64,000 bases of DNA from Myxocyprinus asiaticus (taxonomy: Eukaryota; Chordata; Actinopteri; Cypriniformes; Catostomidae): contig NC_059372.1 in assembly GCF_019703515.2 (NCBI RefSeq), positions 13,085,992-13,149,991 of the forward strand. The letters are read 5' to 3'. A program made the translations under genes and the position numbers. Shown here one piece after another: positions 21,235 through 32,220 of the stretch (position 1 is its first letter; each line of letters starts with the position of its first letter). The notes under the pieces are model-generated. The model worked only from the letters and a program-made list of their open reading frames with translations. It was not told the DNA's origin and searched no databases.

Positions 21235-21789
21235 CGTAGTCTATGTTTTTAAAAACCCCATAGAGTTACATTAAATTTAAGTAGGGACATGAGCCACATA
21301 AGAGTGGGTTCTTTTTGTTTGGGCCAGTAAGTAACCAACTAGGAACCCCACAGAACACCCTAGCAACCGAATAGCAAGGCTAACAACCAATCAGAACACC
21401 ATAGCAACTGCATAGCAATGCCCTGATAACCACCTGACAACCATGTAAAAGTCTAGTATACTCTTATGTATTTGTAAACTGTTGAACAGCACTTATTGAA
21501 GTAATGAGCTGTACCTAAGCTATTTGCTGCTTCATTTAAGACTGGTGTTAAAAAAAGGAAAAAAGAACAGGTTCTGTTAGCAGCTTGACAACAGTTTGTG
21601 CTGAAAAAAAAACACTAGACCGCACAAATACACAAATGATTCGAGGAACTCAGACTGTGGAAAAGAATGAATCCACCAAAGAGCCAGGGACACTAGGCCA
21701 ATGAAATCATTGCTGTCTGCTGTTATGTCCTGGCTGTCATGTCGACCTGTCATACTGATGATTTAACTCAACCACTTCCTGTGTATGTG

Positions 21790-22080
21790 TGTGTGTGTGG
21801 ATGGGTTTGGGTGGTTTATGAGGACATTTTTTAGGTTACAAACTGGTAATTACAAGGGTATTATGCTATAAATGTGGTTTATGCAGACATTTCTAGTGTC
21901 CCCATAATTCAAATCGCTTAAAAAAACATACTAAACAATGTTTTTTTGAAAATGTTCAAAAAGTTTTTTGTGAGGGTTAGGTTTAGGGGTAGTGTTAGGG
22001 TAAGGGGATAGAATCTATAGTTCGTTCAGTATAAAAATCATTATGTCTATGGAGAGTCCTCATAAGGATAGCCGCACCAT
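21790..22080. repeat. Dispersed repeat with telomere-like core
   Basis: Begins with a (GT)n run and GGTTTATGAGGACATTT, includes GTGTCCCCATAATTCAAATC, then GAGGGTTAGGTTTAGGGGTA, and ends with ATGTCTATGGAGAGTCCTCATAAGG. I associate this with a repeat found in fish introns; no function is known to me. The GGGTTAG-like core is not a telomere array. Confidence 0.4.
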
Positions 22081-22817
22081 CATGTGTGTGTTTGTGTGTG
22101 TGTGCGTGTGTGTGCATGCACGAACATCTCCACAATTCCCCACAGTGGTGCCTGAAAACTTGCCGCCTGCCTGTCAAACTAAATCCAATCTCCTCATTCC
22201 AGAACGGTAGAGTTGAGGTTGAAAAAAGCACTTAATCCATTTACTGCAGTGTAACAGCATCTCATCCATCAGCTCCTAGCTGCCAATTGGAAGACCGCAC
22301 CAATCCTAAACCAGATTGAGGGACAAAGAGAGAAAAAAGGCGCGAGAGATCCATACTGAGGAGTTCGAGAACAGCCTGTGGTTTTCAGGACACACCTGTA
22401 CACACACTTGTATGTTGATGTGATCGATGACTGCTGTGGTCCCGACAAATGTTACCGTTCATCATACACAGGGGACATGCTAGCGCTCAGGCATTCACAT
22501 TAAGTCTCCTTCGAACAATAATGGACATGCTTAATTACCTCATAGAGCCACATCAGAGTCGGCATATGTACTAATTTATGTCCCAGTCCGAGATTGTTGA
22601 CATCTAAAATTCATTAAGGGCCCTTAAGTCATCATAAAATATGTACTGAGTTGGACATGTGGCCTGGTGGGTTGTGTACGTGCTTTAAAATGACATGCAG
22701 TCAGCAATGCAGGTTTGTGTCTGGCTAATGTAATTTCCCTCATCCTTCTCCCCCTTTTCTACCTATCGTTTACGGTCTCCCCTCCTACTGTCTAATACTC
22801 CCATCATTAAAGAAATA
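22081..22817. other. No gene recognised; possible single-copy DNA
   Basis: After a short GT/CA tract the sequence from about 22340 to 22760 has balanced composition, no repeat arms and blocks such as ATGGACATGCTTAATTACC. It might include conserved non-coding sequence, but that cannot be judged from one sequence. Confidence 0.35.
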
Positions 22818-23329
22818 CACTCACTGAGCACTTTATTAGGAACACCTGTACACCTACTTATTCATGCGACTATATAATCAATGTGGCAGCAGTGCATGCA
22901 TAAAATCAGGCAGATACAGGTCAGGAGCTTCAGTTAATGTTCACATCAACCATCACAAATGGGAAACAATGTGATCTCAGTGATTTCGACCATGGCATGA
23001 TTGTTGGTGCCAGACAGGCTGGTTTGAGTATTACTTTAACTGCTGATCTCCTGGGATTTTCACACACAACACTTTCTAGAGTTTACTCAGAATGGTGCCA
23101 AAAACAAAAAATATCCAATGAGCATCAGTTCTGCGGATGGAAACGCCTTGTTGATGAAAAAGGTCAACGGAGAATGGCCAGAATGGTTTGAGCTGACAGA
23201 ACAGCTACGGTAACTCAGATAATCACTCTGTATAATTGTAGTGAGCAGAATAGCATCTCAGAATGCACAACATGCCAAACCTTGAGGTGGATCATAGTGT
23301 TCCTAATAAAGTGCGTGTAGAGTGAGTGT
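22818..23329 (+). mobile_element. Internally deleted Tc1-like element
   Basis: The left end, CACTCACTGAGCACTTTATT after TA, pairs with the right end, CCTAATAAAGTGCGTGTAGA. Between them only the transposase N-terminus survives, followed by the 3' part after GACAGAACAGCTACGG. The catalytic region is deleted. This is a third Tc1-like family in the window. Confidence 0.75.
22937..23191 (+). pseudogene. N-terminal fragment of a Tc1-like transposase
   Basis: An 84-codon frame with CDLSDFDHGMIVGARQAGLS and LGFSHTTLSRVYSEW, the paired-type helix-turn-helix DNA-binding region of Tc1-like transposases. It ends at a TGA before any catalytic residue. It could at most give a DNA-binding peptide; nothing suggests that it is used. 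Confidence 0.7.
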
Positions 23330-24033
23330 TGTTTGCTCAAAAATGAAAACTCTGTCATTATTAACTTACCCTCAAGTCTTTCAAAAGTATGATTTCCTTT
23401 CCGCATTCAGAGGATGAAACCCCAGCTGGGTTTTTGGTCAGTTTTTCCAAGTAAAACATAGCGTTCAGGTCAGATTCAGATTTTTTATTAATTTAAAATG
23501 TCACGTACTACCAGACAAATTAGGGGCTGTTCACACTGAATGTGTTTTTTGCATGCATCTCCACTGTTTTTCAATTGACTTTCCATGTAAACATGTGTCT
23601 TTTAGCATCTTGCTGTTTCATCAGCGTCTCATGCAGGACTGCTGCATTTTTCCACCTTTTTTTTTTTTAAGTTACAGCACTTGATTAATAGTAAGTCAAT
23701 GTTTTTCCCCTTTAACTCTGGTGTGCTAAAGGGCTGCCCTTGTTAAAACTGTGTATGTTTACTGTTAGTAATCTTGCCTATGATGCTATTATAGAGTGAG
23801 CGATTTTGGATTCAGATCAGATTTGGGCTCAGACGATCTCGGGTATGAGCTTCAACTTAATGCTTGTGCAGACTTCTGCATGGAATAAAACAAAGATATT
23901 TTGAAGAATATCCAGTGTTCTTTTTCATAATGGGGAATGGGGCTCCAGACAAGTACCAAAAAGTAGCCCACATGACTTGAGCGATATAGCTCTCAGAGCT
24001 CAAATATGTATTTAATAAATAATAATAATAATA

Positions 24034-24062
<29 letters not shown>
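23330..24062. other. No gene; degenerate repeat arms and microsatellite
   Basis: 23333-23400 resembles one arm of the TTAA foldback MITEs (CTCAAAAATGAAAACTCTGT). Around 23522 GGGGCTGTTCACACTGAATG resembles another DNA-transposon end. A TAA/TA microsatellite occupies about 24006-24062. Confidence 0.4.
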
Positions 24063-24069
<7 letters not shown>

Positions 24070-24430
24070 GTCAATATATTTATAACAACTTGCATGATTA
24101 ATAACATTTCCAGTTTAATGGCACAGATTTTGTAAGGTAACTTTATCGCCCCCTTGAGTACTAAGGTTTGTTACTGCCAAAGTAACACAAGAACGTACTG
24201 TAAGAAAGTTTAACCGAACATGCATTGGCAATGTGTTGACTAAGCGCTCGCATCTGCGTACATGTATTTAAAGTTTGTTTTTGGCCTAAGTCTGATTGTT
24301 CAGAAAAGTTATAGCCCACCTCTTCTCGACAAGTTGCATGAATTGAGGCATCATTCATATATCACAAATGGTGAGGGATGAGTTTTGTGCTGAAGATTAG
24401 TATTTTAAGATCAAGGGTTTTGAAAATTAG
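24063..24430 (-). repeat. Inverted repeat, arm B
   Basis: Reverse complement of 20329-20690, 368 bp, about 3.4 kb away. Its left edge abuts the TA microsatellite and its right edge abuts a Tc1-like fragment. A minus-strand open frame (24161-24358) is conserved only because the arms are similar and has no recognisable content. Confidence 0.85.
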
Positions 24431-24440
24431 GTATATGTGG

Positions 24441-24843
24441 GTATGCAGTGGTTAGTACCTACCAAAAGGTCAGAGCTGTTTGAGCGGCACGAGGGGGACC
24501 TACACGATATATACACACACACTGGTCAGCCACAACATTCAAACCACTGACAGGTGAAGTGAATAACATTTATTATCTCATTACAATGGCACCTGTCAAG
24601 GGGTGGGATATATTTGGCATTAAGTGAACAGTCAGTGCTTGAATTTCATGAGTTGGAAGCAGGAAAAATGGACAAGCGTAAGGATCTAAGCGACTTTGAC
24701 AAGGGCCAAATTGTGATGGCTAGACGACTGGGTCAGAGCATCTCCAAAATGGCAGGTCTTGTTGGGTGGTCCTGGTATGCAGTGGTTAGTACCTATAAAA
24801 AGGTCAGAGCTGTTTTAGTGGCACGAGGGGGACCTACACGATA
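24441..24843 (+). mobile_element. Two Tc1-like fragments head to tail
   Basis: The right-end segment GTATGCAGTGGTTAGTACC to GGGGGACCTACACGAT occurs at 24441-24508 and again at 24775-24843. Between them, from about 24517, lies a left end (ACTGGTCAGCCACAACATT) with the transposase N-terminus [20 protein letters not shown]. The right-hand copy is therefore a deletion derivative with both ends, preceded by the tail of another copy. The family is the same as the 11095 element. Confidence 0.65.
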
Positions 24844-25534
24844 AATACACATAATCATTTAAAATATGGCATGTCAGATGCATTGCATCGTATAGGCTAC
24901 ATAAATTATACTTTTATGGTGGTTTGTAGGGATGCACTGATACCATTTCTTCTCTCCCAATCCGATTCCGATACCTACATTCTCGGTATTGTTACCAGTG
25001 TTGTATTTTCCTTTATCAGTTTAGAATATCTATACTTCACTGTGTGGAAGTGATTGGGAGTACTCTTTTATGTGTAAAGAAACCTTTAACTACAGATTAT
25101 TTCCTTATAAAATATATTTAAAAAAATAAATAAATAAAATAAAATTAGCAATTAAAAACATAAATTAGCAAGATAAAAACGGCCGTTTATTTTTTAACTA
25201 GTCTACTGGATAATAATAATAATAATTATTATTATTATTACTAAATATTAACACAACACAACACAAAAATAATATATTTCAGTCATAATTTCTTAACTTA
25301 TACTTTTATTTTAGCGGCGGAGCACTCCAGGAAGACTTTTGAGTGTTTGTTTAATTCACTTTTCAGATGTTGTTCGTGTTTAGCACTCACATATTGCACT
25401 CCGCTCTGAAAGTTAAAAATAGCAGCACATCATAAGCCCTGCGTGTGCTATGAGTGTGTCAACAGAGCAGTGCTCATTTAGTGAAGCATGCTGCGCATGC
25501 AGACTGTACTGTATATTTATTTATTAAACACAGC

Positions 25535-25716
25535 TGTGGAGATATGGGCATGGCTGAGCGACATCTGTGGACAGTGAAGCCGGGAGAGTGGGAATGGTAA
25601 GGATTGACACCTGTGGGAAATTATTTCTGACAGCTGTTTTGTGTTAACAGTGAGAGCTGGAGGGAGATAAAAGGAGCAGGCAGAGCCGCAGTGGGTGGGG
25701 GGACCTGAAGCTGAAA
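25535..25716 (+). repeat. Truncated 5' LTR of the Gmr1-like element
   Basis: Matches the first 182 bp or so of the 3' LTR (TGTGGAGATATGGGCATGGC at both starts). The similarity ends at CTGAAA, so the rest of the LTR, the primer-binding site and gag were removed together. Confidence 0.85.
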
Positions 25717-25729
25717 TGGGAGTCAGCGC

Positions 25730-26775
25730 CTCCTGCCAGACATTGCGCTATCATACCCGTATTTTTCGACTATTAAGGATCGGTTGTATCGAGTGACGCA
25801 GGACACTCAGACAAAAGAAGATACAACCCAATTGTTAGTACCAAGGAGCTGTTGGGAAATGTTATTCCAAATGGCTCATTATACTACTGAATCCCACAGC
25901 CACCCACTGATCGAGGTCTCCTTCGAAAGAATTGCCATGGACTTCGTTGGGCCATTAGAGCAGACAGCATGCAGGCATGCGGGCATTGCTTTGTGTTGGA
26001 TCTGGTGGACTACACAACGTGATATCCAGAAGCAGTGCCTCTATGCAACATCTCAGCATGCAGTGTTGCGGAGGCACTCTTCAGAATAATCTCCCGAGTG
26101 GGGATTCCAAAAGAAATCCTCACTGATCAGGGCACTACATTTATGTCACATACACTATGTGAACTGTACGAATTATTGGTGATTAAATGGATTCGGACCA
26201 GCATTTACCACCCCAAATTGACGGCTTGGTCGAACGATTTAATCAGACACTAAAGAATGTGATTCATATGTTCGTGCACTAAGACGCTTGAAATTAGGAC
26301 AAGTGGCTCGAGCTCCTATTATTTGCAGTATGAGAGGTCCCACAAGAATCCACAGGGTACCCCCATTTGAATTATTGTACGGGCGTCAACCATGAGGCAT
26401 GCTCGATGTCCTATGGGAAAACTGGGAGGAGGGACCTTCAAACAGTAAAAACGAAATTAAATATGTTCTTGACCTGAGAGCAAAACTCCACACACTGGGG
26501 CAATTAACACAGGAGAATTTGTTCCAGGCTTAAGAAGGTCAAAGCCGGCTGTATAATAGGGGTACTCAGCTACGGGAATTTACACCGGGAGATAAAGTCC
26601 TTGTATTGCTCCCCACGAAGAGCTCTAAATTACTCGTTAAGTGGCAAGGACCCTTTGAGGTCACACGACGAGTTGGGGAAGTCGATTATGAGGTTAAATG
26701 CACAGATAGAGGCGATGCACGTCAGATTTACCACCTCGATCTCCTAAAACCGTGGAGAGAGGCATCCCCGTGACT
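25730..26775 (+). pseudogene. Integrase region of a Gmr1-like pol
   Basis: Begins with the end of the zinc-binding region (TQLLVPRSCWEMLF); much of the HHCC domain is missing by deletion. The catalytic core follows: AMDFVGPLEQ (first D), ILTDQGTTFMS (second D), and, after a frame change near 26220, DGLVERFNQTLKN (E), giving a D35E spacing. Stops follow, then the C-terminal region ends with RQIYHLDLLKPWRE, the usual integrase tail of gypsy elements. Integrase would insert the cDNA into the chromosome. At least one frameshift and several stops disable it. The tail passes directly into the reverse transcriptase region with no LTR between. Confidence 0.85.
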
Positions 26776-26909
26776 TTGGCAACGGTGGTTCCAGAAAGGG
26801 AGGAGTTCCGGTCACTTGTGGAGACCACCTGTTACCACCACAAGTTACGGAGGATGCTAGGTTGCAAGGAGAATCTCTGACGTATTCTTGCCTCTTCCCG
26901 GTCGTACGA

Positions 26910-28136
26910 ATCTCATAGAGCACCATATTGAAACGACCCTAGGGGTAGTGGTACGCAGTCATCCCTACCGATTACCCGAACACAAAAAAAAGTGGTTCGG
27001 AAAGAATTAAAGGCCATGCTAGATATGGGGGTAATAGAAGAATCCCACAGTGACTGGGCCAGTCCGGTGGTTCTGGTCCCAAAGAGCGACAGTTTGGTCT
27101 GGTTCTGTGTGGATTATAGGGAAGTCAATGCGGTGTCTAAACTTTTATCCTACATTGGATTTAACAAAGGGATATTGGCAGATCCCCTTAACTCCCATGT
27201 CCCGTGAGAAAACGTCATTTTCCACATCGTTCGGATTGCACCAATTTGTGACGCATCCATTCGGTTTGTTCGGGGCCCTGGCTATGTTTCAGCGGCTCAT
27301 GGGCCAAATCCTCAGACCACACGTTGCTTATGCCACTGCCTATCTGGATGATATAATTATTTACAGTAATGATTGGCAGCAGCACCTGCAGCATCTGAGG
27401 GCTGTCCTGAGGTCGTTGAGATGAGCAGGACTCACAGCAAACCCAAAGAAGTGTGCAATTGGACAGGTGAAAGTATGGTATCTGGGCTTCCACTTAGGTC
27501 CTAAGACCTAAGACCAAAAAGGAGGTGAGACAATTCCTGGGGCTGGCTGGGTATTATCGTAGGTTTGTGCCAAACTATTTGACAGTCACCAGCCCGCTGA
27601 CTGATCTTACTAAAAAGGGGGCACCAGATCCGGTCCAATGGGCGGAGCCATGTCAGCAGGCGTTCACGTTGGTGAAAGCTGCACTTTGTGGCAGACCGTT
27701 GTTACACTTTTCTGACTTCTCTCTCCCTTTTATGTTGCAGACAGGCGCATTGGACAGGGGGTTGAGAGTGGTACTGTCCCAGATGGTGGAGGGGGAGGAG
27801 CACCCCGTGCTGTACATTAATTGCAAACTCTCACTGAGGGAGACTAGGTACAGCATGATTGAGAAGGAGTGTTTGGCCATCAAGTGGGCAGTCCTCACCC
27901 TCCAGTACTATCTTTCAGGGCATGCTTTCACCCTCTGTTTGGACCACGCCCTGCTCCAGTGGCTCCATCGCATGAAGGATACCAACACACAGATCACCCA
28001 TTGGTATCTGGCTCTCCAGCCTTTTAAGTTCAAGGTGGTCCACAGACTGGGGTTGCAGATGGCTGTGGTGAATTTCCTCTCTAGAAATGGGGGGTGGGTG
28101 GGGAGTAAATCACAGGCCGGTGACTTACGCCGCTAA
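26910..28136 (+). pseudogene. Reverse transcriptase and RNase H of a Gmr1-like pol
   Basis: Reverse transcriptase starts near PYRLPEHKKK and KAMLDMGVIEESHSDWASPV. A deletion after VNAVSKL removes the segment before KGYWQIPLTPMSREKTSF. The catalytic YLDDIIIYSND is kept (about 27340-27372). After a frame change near 27424-27525 the frame 27525-28136 carries FLGLAGYYRRFVPN and RNase H. In RNase H the first catalytic Asp is lost (LQTGALDRGL where TDAS is usual), while the Glu in EKECLAIKWAV and the Asp in CLDHALLQWL remain. The gene is inactive. Confidence 0.87.
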
Positions 28137-28211
28137 AACAGCTCTTTGACCCTTTGAGGCATGGACTCCACAAGACTTCTGGCTCCCCGGCCTGAGTCGG
28201 CAATGGGGGTA

Positions 28212-28553
28212 TGTGGAGATATGGGCATGGCTGAGCGACGTCTATGGAGAGCGAAGCCGGTAGAGTGGGAATGGTAAGGATTGACACATGTGAGAAATTA
28301 ATCTCTAACAGCGGTTTTGTGTTAACAGTGAGAGCTGGAGGGAGATAAAATGAGCAGGCAGAGCTGCAGTGGGGGGGAAGACTTGAAGCTGAAAATGCTG
28401 TGGATGGCAGTGGCTCTTTACATTTGTGTGAAACCTAATAAATAAGGACTTTACGTTGAGTTTAGTGTGAAAGCTGAAATAAATTACCCTAAAGAGTGTA
28501 AGCTGGTTCCTGCTTCCTAATTTTCCCCTTTTAACTGACCTAAGAGTGTCACA
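28212..28553 (+). repeat. Complete 3' LTR of the Gmr1-like element
   Basis: A 342-bp LTR from TGTGGAGATATG to AGAGTGTCACA, preceded by the purine-rich tract AATGGGGGTA. It has an AATAAA-type signal (CCTAATAAATAAGG, about 28436-28449). Confidence 0.82.
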
Positions 28554-28758
28554 ACAGTCTTCAAAAGACTTTGAATAAAATGCATTAGTCATGTGGACTA
28601 CTTTAATTGTGCTTTTGTGGTTCTTTTATGTCATGTTTTGAGCTTGACAGTAATGGCCATTACTAACACGTGGTATAGGATTTAAAAACAGTTAAAAACG
28701 TCAGTATTGGAGCCGATACCGATCCAGGTATCAGATCGCTGCATCCATTGTGGTTTGT

Positions 28759-28945
28759 TGTCATTTTTGGAGCTCAACAGCATCCATCCCTATTCACTTT
28801 CATTGTATGGACAAGAGCAGTGTGAACATTTTGCCTAACATCTCTTTTTGTGTTCCAAAGTCAGCTTTAGAACAACATTGGCGAAAAACAATACGCAAGG
28901 ACAGAACAGGCCTATTCAATTTTTGGGTGAACTAACCCTTCAAAA
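28759..28945. repeat. Partial foldback MITE (GTTCACCC family)
   Basis: The right arm ends TTTTTGGGTGAACTAACCCTT, the terminal motif of the TTAA-type foldback elements common from 32 kb onward. The left arm is reduced to a GTTGTCATTTTTGGAGC segment. Confidence 0.45.
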
Positions 28946-29349
28946 TGGCTGAAAAAAAATTATATCTACACTGCATTGCACTAAATTAACTATACTGGAC
29001 ATAGTGGATGCTTCGAAAAACAAACTCTACCTGTGATAATTCAGCTGGTGAGATGCAGCCATTCCTCTCTGCCAAAGGGAAATGCTAACAATTAGCCCCA
29101 GAGCTTGGCATGGATGTCTGGGGAGAGAGCCAGCAATTAGACCCTGAGAGAGGCATCCCAGCCAGGGGAGAGATCCAGTGATGAGGCCTGGAGTTTGGCA
29201 AGTGGAGTGCTACATTACTGCTTGATGTCACACGGAGGCTCTAGCCAGAGGGGCGGATACTGGCACACACTTGAACGTGCTCTCACACACATACACACCC
29301 AAACAACACAAATTCCAAACAGAAAGCTGATTCAAAGGGCAGAGCAGGA

Positions 29350-29353
29350 GGTG

Positions 29354-29378
<25 letters not shown>
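29350..29378. repeat. (GT)n microsatellite
   Basis: About 14 GT units. Confidence 0.95.
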
Positions 29379-29384
<6 letters not shown>

Positions 29385-30837
29385 GAGAAGGGGGAGGTTA
29401 AAAGAGAGGATATGAATGTGGATTTCAGGCATTAGCACCTCTGAGCTCTCCTGCCCCAGGAAAACGGCATGACAGGCCTTTCAGCATGAGCGGAGATGAT
29501 GCCATCAGTGTCTATGTAGTTGGTAAAGTCTATTCCCCCCCACTCTACTTCTCTCTCTCCCTGCCTGGCTGGCCTCTGCGAAAACATAAAAAAATAAAAG
29601 GACGAGTTACTCAAAGTGACGTGTCTGTAATTAATGTAAATTTCCCACATCGGTGGCCGTAACTAACACAGACCATTGCGCAAGGTCAGATTAAAAAGAC
29701 ATCCCTCGCATTTGTTTGAAATATTACAACAACAACGAAAGAGACAGTGCATTCACTCAGAATTCATTTTGAACAATTTTCATATTTTAGTCAGTTGTCA
29801 TTGTGTGACATTTGTCCCAAAACTTCAAAACCGGAGCAGCTGCAGTAGACTGCAATATCCATGGATCTATTAAACACTAACTGGAATGTGAGACAGTTGG
29901 AGGACCGGCAATTGGTTGAACCACTGAGCTGAGTGCTGCTTCGCATATTATGAAAGGGATAGTTCACTCTTTTTACTAAAAGATTGCTAAGACAAACATT
30001 TTTTTGTTCGGAATAATGTGCATCGATGCACAAGACAAAGACCAGAATTGTGTATTAAGAAAGTAAACAGGGTCAATTTTTATTTCATTTGGACTTGAAA
30101 CTCAATGTATAAAAAACTCATACAGGGAACATGGTGGTGTCTATTTTGCCAGTTGAGTATGACTCATCTATCTCCGTCAACATGACGGCAGAGGACCCAA
30201 CTATGCAAAACACCCCAGACATATTGTTGAAACCAAGCAAACAGCCATCAGATTCAATTTTCCTTTCGTTTTCCTTCGCCCACACATTGTTCCAAGCTTT
30301 CATGTAAAAGTTGATGCATGAGTCTGCTCTACAGTTCACTTAGTAGAGGGAGCAATTCAGTTCTGTTGGTTAATAAGCTTACGAGCTGAGCGTGTCGCAC
30401 CCTGACCAGCTCATGTGTGGAAGAGTGCGAGAGCACAAGCTACTTTATAGATGTAAGCCTTTTAATGCCACTTCACCACAATGGCTTCCTTTAGTACACA
30501 AGATAAAAGCCAGCATGCTGTGTGAATGAATAAACAGCTGAATATATCAAGATACGGACAGCCCCGCTGTGGCATGTGTCTTTGTGCTGTTAGCAGCAGG
30601 GGGAGGTGGGATAGATGTTTGGCTAACATGAGCGGAGACAAATGCGAAACAAATGGGTGATGGGACGAGAAACAAAGAGAGAGAAAGTATGCAACGAAAC
30701 TGTGTTCTTTGTTTTCTTTACTGTGCAAATGGATTTTAAGAAAACCTTAGGGGCCGTTAAGACCATACGTGTTGTTACTTTTAAAAAAGCTGGACGCAGC
30801 GCAATGAAAAGAAAAGAATGCTGGTGTCTCTAAATTT

Positions 30838-31095
30838 GTTTTTTGTTTTTAAGCTGGAGTGTGTAACTTTTTTGATATTAAAATACTTTCTACTATCCCA
30901 GCTTAATATGCAGTGACAGGTAGGCAATTCATAGGTTGATTTCCTCGAAAACTGTAAACATAGTTGAAACACTTGGAACTTTGCGCTGCGCTACAACTTA
31001 CAACTGCACCAGGGGCAGAACTGTTGCTTGATGCTCCCTTCCATAGAGTACAATGCTTTGGGGAATGTTGACGCAAGTCAAGTGAAAGGGCCTTA
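30838..31095. repeat. Dispersed DNA-transposon-like repeat
   Basis: Starts TTTAAGCTGGAGTGTGTAAC and ends near AAGTGAAAGGGCC, with TTGATTTCCTCGAAAACTG and GAGTACAATGCTTTGGGGAA inside. I recognise this as a repeat type seen in cyprinid introns, without a firm class. Confidence 0.35.
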
Positions 31096-32039
31096 ATAGT
31101 ATTTGTGTGGGATTGTGTGGGAATCTGTACATTCATAATGGAGAATTGGGCAATAATGCTAGATCTAAGGAATGTGAGACCTGAATAAGAGACTCGAACA
31201 CCAATCAGTATGAGAGAGAATAACTCACAGATGCCAGACTCTAAGTGTAGTTCTGCCCTTCTGGTAACCCCACAGCACTGCCAAGAGCAGCTAGGCCAGC
31301 GTGTTCCAGACAGAGACCTGGACTCAGGGGGAGAAAGAGGCAGAGACACTGAAGTCAGCCATCCAGTCCTCTGGTCACCCGTTTAACCACCTGCCAACTC
31401 CAACACAGCTGTTACATGACCAAACAAGAACTTGCATTATTAGCCTCTTCAAAGAATGCATCACCAGGGCCAAACGGCAATAACAACGCAAGTATCGCCT
31501 TTTGGTTTTGATAAACATTTCTTCCTACTGTTCCCCTCTGTGAAGTGCCTCTGAGGCTCAAACTCAATGACATGTGACCAGAGATGCTGCGAGACAAAAC
31601 ATTTCTACAGCGAGACAGTTTTGTTTGTTGTACCTACAATGTGATTTTGCTTTTTTCCCAGGGGAAAGTTTTATTGCTCAAAGGCTGATTTTTCATAGCT
31701 TACTTGGTCTCACAGAGTCCCGTTAATATACAAATATTTTTGCAAAAAGATTTTAACTAGCACGTTGTATGCATCCCGGCAGTTTCCAGGTGATATGAAC
31801 CAGAGGCACTACAACAACTTGCGATCACTTTCACACAAATCACGAGTAAAACAGTAGATAATCAGTTCATAAACATTTACGTTTCGCCCTGTTCCTCACA
31901 CAAAGCTGTCTTATGACATCAATATAATTTTACTATAGTGCATGACTAATAAGGTGGTATATTAAACATTTGCATTGCATAACCAACTACATTTACAACT
32001 TTGTTCAAACATGATCAAATTGCGTGGTAGTTCAAGTGA

Positions 32040-32220
32040 TTCTCAACTGAGTCGACGTGTAAGCGGAAAGTGATGTAGAAACACCAGAAAATGGCATGGT
32101 TGCTTCAGCAATTGCATTTTTCAAGTCATATTTGCTTTTTATGATACTTTTGTTTAGGTTTAGATTTATGGTTTAGGGAAGGGAGGTAGATTTATTGATT
32201 TAAAACTCGATAGAGCATTA
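32040..32220 (+). mobile_element. SINE body lacking its tRNA head
   Basis: Aligns with the reverse complement of about 56671-56840: shared features are the GCTTCAGCAATTGC motif, TTTGCTTTTTATGA, a GGGAAGGGAGGTAGATTT stretch and the terminal TAGAGCATTA. The tRNA-like region with A and B boxes seen at 56850-56915 is absent here. It ends directly at the TTAA of the neighbouring MITE. Confidence 0.5.

Larger units (their letters stand above)
25535..28553 (+). mobile_element. Ty3/gypsy retrotransposon with integrase before reverse transcriptase (Gmr1-like), decayed
   Basis: Two LTRs enclose pol remnants in the order integrase, reverse transcriptase, RNase H, all on the plus strand. This order is the hallmark of Gmr1-like elements of fish and other deuterostomes; ordinary gypsy elements have integrase last. 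Flanks ACAGC (25530-25534) and ACAGT (28554-28558) form a 5-bp duplication with one mismatch, so the order is not an artefact of two insertions. The primer-binding site, gag and protease are deleted. It is inserted in a hAT-type element. Confidence 0.82.
24928..28750. mobile_element. hAT-type element hosting a Ty3/gypsy insertion
   Basis: The left end AGGGATGCACTGATACCA pairs with the right end (GGTATCAGATCGCTGCATCC). TGGTTTGT flanks both sides perfectly (24920-24927 and 28751-28758), an 8-bp duplication. Removing the 3-kb gypsy element leaves about 800 bp with no transposase, so it was a non-autonomous hAT copy. An AT-rich interior with (TAA)n lies at about 25210-25245. Confidence 0.82.
28946..32039. 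other. No gene; scattered repeats
   Basis: Holds a (GT)n tract (29350-29378), a repeat at 30838-31095, and isolated arms such as GGGATAGTTCACTC at about 29958. A minus-strand frame of 73 codons (30118-30339) has no recognisable domain. 31301-31483 likewise shows nothing. Parts of 29080-29330 and 31200-31490 have balanced composition and may be single-copy. Confidence 0.4.

Noticed and set aside
30118..30339. 73-codon minus-strand frame with varied composition
   Set aside because: No domain, no splice context and no relation to a neighbouring element; left unannotated as a gene.
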